From Apoda limacodes (taxonomy: Eukaryota > Arthropoda > Insecta > Lepidoptera > Limacodidae), in NCBI GenBank assembly GCA_946406115.1, contig OX291545.1, positions 6,510,001 through 6,574,000 of the forward strand: 64,000 nucleotides of DNA. Direction: 5' to 3'. This document shows positions 56,411 through 64,000 of the stretch, piece after piece (the first letter of the stretch is position 1; every line of letters starts with the position of its first letter). Under the pieces are notes generated by a model that ran no database searches, had not been told where the DNA came from, and saw only the letters and a program-made list of their open reading frames with translations. The position numbers were made by a program, and so were the translations under genes.

Positions 56411-57465
56411 AAATTTTAAATACAGATCGTTTTGCCTTTGACCTTGAAATGCTTTTCACCTCTCACCAATCACTAATATAAAAATTTGTACAATTGTACA
56501 TTACACAATACCTATATCACTTACCTAATTTATATAGTTGATTAATGTACTATAATACCTATTATAATATGTATTATATATATAATATGTATTATAATAC
56601 CTATATTTACCGACAAACCTATATTTGAAATAGGTATAGAACGGTTGTACACAACAAAATCCATGTCGTTCCCAAACGTACGCTGCAACAGGTATTCTTA
56701 GCCAAAAGCGCGTCACCGAACGCAGTACATACCTACCTAATTAGCTGTACAGCGAGTACGACGTGAGCCGTGGACAAAAACCACGCTCTGCTTACCAGTT
56801 TGTATCTTCCGGATACTCAATAAAATGCTCACCTTGTATCGCTGTAGTTCGTCATCGTGGTGGTGCTAGGAACCTAGACAATCGGTCTTTGCTTATGTCA
56901 CCTACAAGGGGGCCTACTCTAAGAGACGGAAATTTACTTTCAAACACTGGGAAACTATAACGAAATAAAGACTGTTATAATATCAAGAAATATTGAGTGC
57001 GTCACCGTAGTGGTTCCTGTAGAAAAATGATGCTCCTGAAAGCTACATCCAGGAAATCAACTACCAGCACACTATTTCCAAAAAACTTCAAAATCCAAAC
57101 GAAAATTCACCAAATTCGCGACGATACCACGAAGTTGGTATTTCAAACCGATATGCGATAAAAAAATTAAAAACGCGGTGCGCGCAGCTCCCGGCTGATC
57201 AAGTACTGTCTGGCAACGGGCCGACGTATGTTTCTGCTAGCCAGACACCAAGGTAAATGTCATACCAAGTCGTTATCTTAACCCAATATGTTTTTTCATT
57301 AAATGGTTTTAGGTAAAAGTGCGTTTATAGACAGATAATCACTGAAGTAATTGACTACTGGATAAATCAGTTGCGTAGGATGCGGCTTGTTAAACCGTGC
57401 TCGATCCTCGCACTAGTCGCACTAAACAATTTTTGTTTGTCTTATGTCAGGGTATTTGTTATATT
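56410..57465. other. Intergenic, no gene seen
   Basis: Palindrome-like TATAATATGTATTATA words at 56560-56605. The frame at 56763-56960 shows no family features, though the part 56730-57240 is less AT-rich and could be an old element. Confidence 0.35.
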
Positions 57466-57548
57466 TCCAAGGTGGCAAACAAGCCTAAGGTTCGGCTGTT
57501 GGTAAGCGGTTACAGTAACCTATGGACGCTTCTTAAAGGGGCATAACC
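57466..57548 (-). repeat. 5'-truncated tail of the AP-endonuclease LINE, short
   Basis: The plus strand shows AAGGTGGCAAACAAGCCTAA, GGTAAGCGGTTACAG and CCTATGGACGCTTC, the inverse of the tail family; the inner part is lost. Confidence 0.7.
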
Positions 57549-57898
57549 AAAATTAACATAAAGTTTTGGTTGCATAGTATACATGGCTTGCTATAGGTTT
57601 TGGACCTGATGACGGTGTATGATATGTCTAGAAATATTTATTTATAAATTATTTATTTAATATAAGTGGTAGGACTTTTTGATTAAATAGTTATGAAATG
57701 TTATATCCGTTAGGCATCATTTCAAAATTAAAGATAAAATCACTTAGTCAATACAAAGTGGCGAAATATTATTTTACGCAGAAGATTTACCAAAAATAAT
57801 GCAATTAATTGCATCGAATGTTTGTTACATAAATAAAATCAATACTGACTTGTAATGCAAATAAACTTGCAAATATGCATCAGGAGTTTTTGAGATTG

Positions 57899-57933
57899 TA
57901 TATAAATACAAAGATGTGCATCTGCAGTATCAT
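57899..57933 (+). promoter_or_regulatory. Core promoter of cuticular protein gene 5
   Basis: TATATAAA at 57899-57906 and ATCAT at 57929-57933, again 30 bp apart, with the ATG 29 bp after the initiator A. Confidence 0.75.
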
Positions 57934-57960
57934 TAATTTAACAGACATCTGTTGAACGAC

Positions 57961-60599
57961 ATGGCATCAAAAGTGAGTTGTTTATCGTTTAACTGTTTAT
58001 TTTTAGTGTAGGTATTTGATGTGGAAGTTTACTATATACCAACATAAACATTGTTCGATACCTAATTTTTTTTTGGTATTTTATTATTTTTAGAAATGCT
58101 AGATTTCAAGTTTACCAATTCCGCCTCAGCCATATTCTCCACTGTAGAAATTGCCATCAGAATTTTCAAGCCGCCCATAAGGTACTTACGGTTATCGGTT
58201 GATCAATTATGTTTTGGTAATTTAATTTTCCCATTTTCTTTGTTATTCCTTATCAGTCTCATACATTCCCACTGATGGGACACGGCCTAACCTCGCCAAG
58301 GGTGATTTGGGTGATTTCTGTCTGTCTGTCCGTCCGTCTGTCACTAGGCTGTATCTCATGAAGCGTAATAGTTAGACAGTTGATATTTTCACAGAAGATG
58401 TATTTCTGATGCCGCTATAACAAAAATACTAAAACACAGAATAAAATAAATATTTAAGGGGGCTTCCATATAACAAACGTGATTTTTTTGGTTGATTTTG
58501 CTCGATATTGATAACGGCAACAGGTAGACGCTTAAAATATCCACAGAATATTTAGTTATATAGTTGCTTTAAATATAAATAATTAAATTAAAATAAAAAA
58601 AAAAATTTAGGAGGGCTCTCATACAACAATCATCCCATACCATGATTTTTTTCCGTTTTTATAGATAATGGTACGAACCCTTCGTGTGCGAGTCCGATTC
58701 GCACTTGGCCGATTTTTTGATATTATATTTACCTAATACTACTATGATAGTACAAGCCATATTATATATATATATTATATTATATACCATATTTTCTCCA
58801 AGGACTACAGTATGGGGTTCTTCAAAAAAGAAGTAATTAGATTTCTGAAGGGTCGCCAACGCGCGAGTGATACTCCTGGTGTTGCAAGCGTCCATAGGCT
58901 ACGGTGACGCTTACCATCAGGCGGACCGTAAGCTTGTTTGCCACCTTAGTGGTATAAAAAAAAAAAAACTATATAACTATTCATGTAGGTGTTTCATTAA
59001 TTCAGTTACACTATAACACTATTCAAACTCTGCTCAAGTAAATTAGTAAATAATTTAAAACTTTTTAAAATTATTTGAAACTTTTGCGGTTACTATCAAT
59101 TTGTTTCGGTGTTAATAAAGTAATAAATCAAACCGTGGCAAGTACAAAACACATGAGTTGTTTGTTTTTATTTCATACCTTTAAGTGTTAAAAAGTGATA
59201 GCCCAACGATACTAACGACCTACTTTTAGATGTTCTTGTTTTAAAGGAGGGTTAGGGGGAACTAATTCAAATAGGCTATATGAAAAGATTTTTTTATGTT
59301 CTACAACTTTCTCTATGGATGGAAATCTCAAACTGCTGTGTAAAACATTCTTAAAGACGCGGCATCCCGCGGTTTGCTCGAGTCTTAAAAAAACCCGACT
59401 GCAAGAACTAAAAAAAAAAAAAGTTAACAAGTGCCCAAATACATAAAAATATTTAACTATAAAAATATTTATTGAGAGCATTCTGCACTACTATTTTTTC
59501 TTGCATTTAAATGAGTTTCGACTGCTTATAGTTGAATATTTGTTATGTTTTAGGGCCACTCGTTTACTTCTTTTTAGTTCTTGCAGTCAGATTTTTTCAT
59601 TTTTTTATTCACAGTTTTTCCAATTTTTGTTTACTCGCACTAGACTATTTTACTATACCTGCTCGTACTCGCTTCTTAAAGCCCTTTATTTTGATACCTT
59701 TGATATTTTTGATAGTTAAGGGTCTTAAAAAAAAATTTAACCCGCATATAATCCGCCATTTTTATTTTTAAAAATTTAAATACCTAGTTTCACTCACACA
59801 ATCACGACGATTTAAATAACATCTCGCATGTCAGAATCCGTCAAGCCGTTTAGGCTCTAGGGCATGCCAAATATGGACATACATACAAACATACGCTCGA
59901 AATTTTTTTATAAAAATGGTATCCCCTCAATTGGTAAGTGTCGGCCCTGCCTGTAAACAATACCAAAGTCGTTGCAAAGATTCAAGATTCATAAGGCAGT
60001 GATGCTGAGAGATAGAGCAGTATACGGATGAATGATTAGCAACCACACAATTGTTCTGTTCTACTTTTGCCAATCGATTACAGAACCCTAAGAAAAAGTC
60101 GCCTAAATGCCACTTAGAAAATAATATGTCTTGAACTTACAAAATGGCCGTTCAAATAATAATTAAAAAATATCGTTTTCAGTTCCTCGTGGTCCTCATA
60201 TCTCTGCTGGCAGCAGCCCAAAGCTCTGTCTTGGCGCCCGTGGAATCTGAACCCTCCAGCAATGCGTACAGTGTCGCAGAACCCAGCACTGGCGACGTCA
60301 AGCATCAGGTGGAAACACGCGTCGGCGGGACCGTAGCGGGTCAGTACAGCCTGTTGCAGCCTGATGGACTCAGGCGCATCGTCGACTACTACGCAAATGA
60401 CGATGGATTCAACGCAATAGTGCGATACGATCCAATAGCTTTTGTTCCTGAGCCTGCTTTTCCCTCACCGATCATTACTGAACCAGTTGTGCCTGAAGTC
60501 GTTTATGCTGAACCTATTGTATCGGTACCTGAAATCCGAGTTCCTTTTAATGCTGAATCCAATCCGACTATAGCCGAAGCCCAACCTTGGAGTCACTAA
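57961..60599 (+). CDS. RR-2 cuticular protein 5 (two exons, large intron)
   Basis: Secreted cuticle protein of 142 residues. Exons are 57961-57972 (Met-Ala-Ser-Lys) and 60183-60599. The 2210-bp phase-0 intron has a GTGAGT donor and a TTTTCAG acceptor. The signal peptide ends near AAAQS. The RR-2 domain is at about residues 30-88 ([49 protein letters not shown]). The first aromatic residue of the domain, Phe in the other four genes, is Asn here (SSNAY), and the usual R of TVRGQY is Ala. The tail is short and Pro/Glu/Val-rich ([19 protein letters not shown]), close to gene 4. An in-frame ATG at 60144 could start an unspliced form, but it lacks a promoter like the one at 57899. AATAAA at 60923-60928 is the likely 3' end. 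The intron carries two repeats. Confidence 0.88.
58300..58720 (+). repeat. Dispersed repeat in the intron of gene 5
   Basis: CTGTCTGTCCGTCCGTCTG, GGCTGTATCTCATGAAGCG, GATGTATTTCTGATGCCGC, then ACGAACCCTTCGTG and CGAGTCCGATTCGCACTTGG. This is a well-known lepidopteran repeat. Its tail also appears at 21228-21250. Confidence 0.65.
58795..58970 (+). repeat. Tail of the AP-endonuclease LINE in the intron of gene 5
   Basis: TTTTCTCCAAGGACTACAGT, GGTCGCCAACGCGCGAGTG, GCAAGCGTCCATAGGCTACG, CGGACCGTAAGCTTG and an A run. A TA-rich tract (58765-58795) precedes it. Confidence 0.8.
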
Positions 60600-60929
60600 A
60601 GATTTTCATAAAACAAAAAAAAAAATATCTAGTCTTTTTTGCTCTTCTTCTTCTATTCGGATTCTCCCACACGATAGATCCAGTTCTAGAGCTCCCGCCA
60701 CGTCGTTGTTTTATGATACCGTAGTTTTTTAAGGCGCGGTTTGTAGATGTAGGTAGCAATAGTTACATTATGTATTGTTCCACTGTTCATTTTCTTTTAT
60801 GTTAAAATTAAAATTAAACTCAGTTATAATTTGAAGATAGATTCGGTAGGTTAAGTAAGTAATATTTAAAGAACGAGGCTTGAATCTGTATCGGAAAACA
60901 TATCTTTTACTAGATTCAGAATAATAAAA

Positions 60930-62110
60930 TATTAAAATGAAAAAAAAATAATTAAGGATTTACTTATTCAACCTCCTAACGAAAGTACATACTAAGAGAT
61001 CTAATCGCTAGTAGTTGTCCGACACGCTTTCACTGCCTTTATTCAAACCAAATACGAACATTTGTATAAGTAAAATGATTAGATATGATATTTTTTCGAA
61101 ATATTAAGTTAATAATAAAAATTGTCATACCACGGTCAAATTTTGCGGTAAAGCCTATGGATGGGTGCTATAGGAGTAGAGGGTATTGAGCATTTATATA
61201 GATCATGGTACTGAAAATAATATAACATACGGCTGCCGTTCGAAGAAAAGAAAATTAATGCATTAAAATAAACTCAAAATGCATTTTGATATAATATCTT
61301 AGAACGAATCCAACCCGAGATATTTTTGATTAAAGACTTGCGAACCTTTATGCAGTTAATAAATGTGCAGTTTTCTACTTGTTTTTAAAATCGACCCTAA
61401 TATTCTATTTCAAGTTACAAACTAGAAAAACAACGTGCCATTACTCACACTTACTAGAAAATTATTGTATGGCTAAAAATATAAATGCAGTATTTTTTTA
61501 GTTATATCGATTTAAACAAAACTACCGAGCCTGTCATTTTTAGGGTGCTGTAGCGAAATGTCAAAAACGAAACTTAGTTTTAACATGTTCGTCCGGCCGT
61601 ATTTTACAACGTGATTCCGTCGTCTTTGCATCAATTTTTACCATACAGGTTTATCATAAAAATGGAGAGTAAAAAAATTTAGGGTTAGCTCTCCATACAT
61701 GATGACATTCACCTTTAAAAGGGGTAAATCGGGTTTACAAGTTTGTATGAAAATCCGTCATTTTTTAAGTTTAATTCATAAAAGTGAGTTTTGGGCATGT
61801 TGAAAAAAAATTAAAAAGGACGTATTTACTCGTTTTTGGGAAATAATCTCCTATAGAGGGTAAAATTGGGATCCGGTTATTTTCGTAAATAAAGCCATGA
61901 AAATTGGTATAAAGTCTCATAGTTACAAATAACGATTGAAATGATAGATTTGAGCATTTTTTGAAAACTATCCCCTGAGAGGTTAAAACAGAGATAGGAA
62001 GTTAGTATAGGTTCAATTGATTAATTTTTGATTACGATAGCCACAACTATCAAGTCATTTATTGTTAATTTTTTTTACTTTGCGTACTCGTTAATGCGAT
62101 AGCCAAAATT
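60930..62110. other. Intergenic, repeat-like but no gene
   Basis: 61540-62060 has words of a dispersed repeat (GGGTGCTGTAGCGAAATGTC, GTCCGGCCGTATTTTACAAC, TAGGGTTAGCTCTCCATACA). Nothing coding. Confidence 0.4.
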
Positions 62111-62111
62111 A

Positions 62112-62207
62112 TCAATTAATTACTTTTTAATATTTCCCCCTGCTCAATTAATTACTTGTTGATATTTCCCCCTGCCCATTGATTACTTATTAATATTTCC
62201 CCCTGCA
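62112..62207 (+). repeat. Tandem repeat of about 33 bp, three units
   Basis: AATATTTCCCCCTGC occurs at about 62129, 62161 and 62192, each preceded by ATTACTT (ATTAATTACTT, ATTACTTGTT, ATTACTTATT). Confidence 0.85.
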
Positions 62208-62444
62208 AGGAACTGGTAATGGGGGTATATTATTCTGAACCAGGTCTTTTAGTTCACTTTCCAAATACACTGTATGCAAGAAGCAATATTGGGCGATAGC
62301 CTCACGCCAAGGACTGGGGTGATCAGTTAAAAAAAAGAGGTTGTCTACCATTCTATGATGTGGGTATGTAGTTCTGGGGATAAAAACCGTGAAGATATGC
62401 ATACAGCAAATAGATTTTGCCCAACATTGACATTTGGTACCCAT
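62190..62444 (-). other. Unrecognised open frame near a tandem repeat
   Basis: An 84-codon minus-strand frame with KCQCWAKSICCMHIF, DNLFFLTDHPSPWREAIAQY and FLHTVYLESELKDLVQ. It has a protein-like composition but no family I recognise; the C-terminal end runs into the tandem repeat. It may be part of a decayed transposon. Confidence 0.25.
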
Positions 62445-62449
62445 CCTCT

Positions 62450-63410
62450 TAATATCTTAGTCTCGGTCATTGATCTAATTTAGAAACTTAATTCCAACTT
62501 GCGCTGTATATATTACTTAAATAGATAAAAGATGATGCGAAGTGTTGTCACATCTTGATGGATATCATCTTATCGTTATTTTTTTTTAATTAAAATACTT
62601 GTCCTAGTTTCATAATCAATGAATTTAAAAATAATATAATATTGCAACTGGTTTCGAAAACTAGTGTCAGACAGTTTGTGTACAATATTTGTTGCAAATG
62701 AATTGCTAAACAAATAGATGTCTTCAAAGTAATTATTCCAATAAAATTTTCAGTGTCAATTGATTAAAAAACCTAGAAAGGACCTAAGAAGAGGTATAAT
62801 TATAACTTACTGACTATCTTATCATCATAATGTGATGTACATTCGCGTACAAAAGTCCAGTCCCTGTGTGGTTAATTTTGTGTAGATGTAATCACTTATA
62901 GGTTAGTATTTCTTTTGTACCACGTCAAGAATAATTTTTCGTAAAGGGTATATCTTCTAATACGTTCTAATATCTAAAAATATGAGTCATAATAATAAGG
63001 GGATCAAGCGCTGAAGCTAATAATAGTACGAGAGACGACAGCCAAAATCATATATAATACAGCCAAAACTTATGAAATTACTCGCTTAAATTACAAAAAA
63101 CACGCTCAAGCCAGAGTTTGCCAACCTATATTATAGCATCCCGGTTAATTTGTGTTTTTAATATTTTTATTGCTGACAGGATTTCAGCTATAACTCCATA
63201 ACTAAAAACTGACTTTAGTCATTTTTGACAGTTACTGCACACCTAGCTAAGTGTAGTATGACCTAATCTACAGATTTCATAAGTTTTGGCCGTAAAACGA
63301 TGATAAATAATTTTGGTCGTGGTCTCTGGGACTATAAAGCTCTCTCAAGTTTATTAATACTGTAAGACATTGATTATTTCTTAGTGATGAATACATAAAG
63401 TGTCTTTTTT
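62450..63410. other. Intergenic, no gene seen
   Basis: AT-rich. AGCCAAAATCATATATAATA and AGCCAAAACTTATGAAATT (63040-63080) are a short local repeat. Confidence 0.35.
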
Positions 63411-63479
63411 TTATATTAGATACTTTTTTATGTTGTGCTTGTGCTTTATTTTTTATGTTTGTAATGGAAAGTGTCCTTT

Positions 63480-63670
63480 AATGATAGGGAGGGAATTTTC
63501 CAATATTTTAATTGGACGCTGTAAGAGAAAGGGAGAAAAGAAATGCCCTTGTTGAGTTTCTTGCCGGTTCTTCTCAGTACAAGGTCTCCCGCCCTATAGA
63601 CTTACGAACCGATGGCGTAGTGACATTCATAAGTGCTCAATTATTGTAGCCTAAACTGAATAAATTATAA
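63480..63670 (+). repeat. Retroelement tail repeat common in Lepidoptera
   Basis: GAGTTTCTTGCCGGTTCTTC, CCGATGGCGTAGTGACATTC, ATAAGTGCTC and a final GAATAAAT match a repeat I know from many moth and butterfly sequences. Downstream to the window end I see no gene. Confidence 0.55.
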
Positions 63671-64000
63671 TGAATTTATTTTTGGATCACGCGAACAAAA
63701 GTTAGAGAGAAATTAAAAGCCAAATAATTGCTCTCAAAATAGAGTTTTTTTTTCTAAGAATCTCAAATGCATTTTTAAAGCCCTATCCAATACCCTACAT
63801 TTTTCGTCCCTCGGTTCAATATATGAAGAGCAACACCAAAAAAAATGATTTCAATTTTCATAACATACATACCACCTGTGTCTCACTGATTGCCTCAAAC
63901 GAAAACCTCTGCTTCAGTTCATCATTGGTAACGTACCCTTATTTTGTATGGAACTTTTTTTTTTTGTTAATAAAATTTACGAAACTATTTTTCTGACGTT

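Noticed and set aside
58659..58895. Minus-strand frame at the end of the gene 5 intron repeats
   Set aside because: It is read across a LINE tail and a neighbouring dispersed repeat; the same kind of frame appears at 26213-26401 over another tail copy.

Overview
This window looks like AT-rich nuclear DNA from a moth or butterfly. The clues are a cluster of RR-2 (Rebers-Riddiford) cuticular protein genes with tiny first exons, and dense dispersed repeats that I recognise from lepidopteran genomes: LINE 3' tails, SINE-like repeats starting with ACTAGCTTTTGCCCG, short elements with inverted ends, and remnants of piggyBac, mariner and hAT-like elements. There are no bacterial-type operons, rRNA genes, CRISPR arrays or credible tRNA genes. 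Order and species cannot be fixed from sequence alone.

Host genes. Five cuticular protein genes lie at 1069-1713 (+), 17479-17964 (-, first exon not found), 24082-27565 (+), 52505-53247 (+) and 57961-60599 (+). The 3' end of a sixth, decayed copy lies at 7645-7797 (+). Four have a complete visible structure: a TATATAA box, an ATCAY initiator exactly 30 bp after the start of that box, an ATG 29-31 bp further on, a first exon of only four codons ending in AAA, a phase-0 intron of 74 bp to 3.0 kb, and one GC-rich second exon with the rest of the signal peptide, the chitin-binding domain and a Pro/Ala/Val-rich or Pro/Glu/Val-rich tail. A small Thr-rich secreted peptide (39077-39373) may share this architecture, with a candidate first exon at 31874-31885. 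The cuticular genes would encode secreted structural proteins that bind chitin through the RR-2 domain; they are paralogues rather than steps of a pathway.

Mobile DNA fills most of the rest. 2.6-4.7 kb: a nearly intact second half of a LINE with YLDD reverse transcriptase and a C-terminal restriction-like endonuclease; relatives at 18.1 kb and 39.6-40.9 kb. 5.2-7.2 kb: a SINE-like repeat, a broken piggyBac transposase and a short inverted-repeat element. 8.0-9.7 and 24.6-26.5 kb: two differently deleted copies of one AP-endonuclease LINE whose 3' tail recurs, 5'-truncated, at five more sites. 18.8-20.5, 35.6-37.2 and 55.1-56.4 kb: other broken LINEs. 21.0-23.5 kb: a defective hAT-like element carrying a 5S-rRNA-like segment and a structurally complete non-autonomous LTR element with 183-bp LTRs. 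28.7, 30.2, 13.9 and 15.7 kb: short elements with inverted ends. 48.4-49.2 kb: a mariner remnant.

The strongest observations are the fixed core-promoter geometry of the cuticle genes, the small LTR element nested in the hAT-like element, the restriction-endonuclease LINE family, and the demonstration that the short dispersed repeats are tails of one LINE. I see no clearly novel biochemical system.
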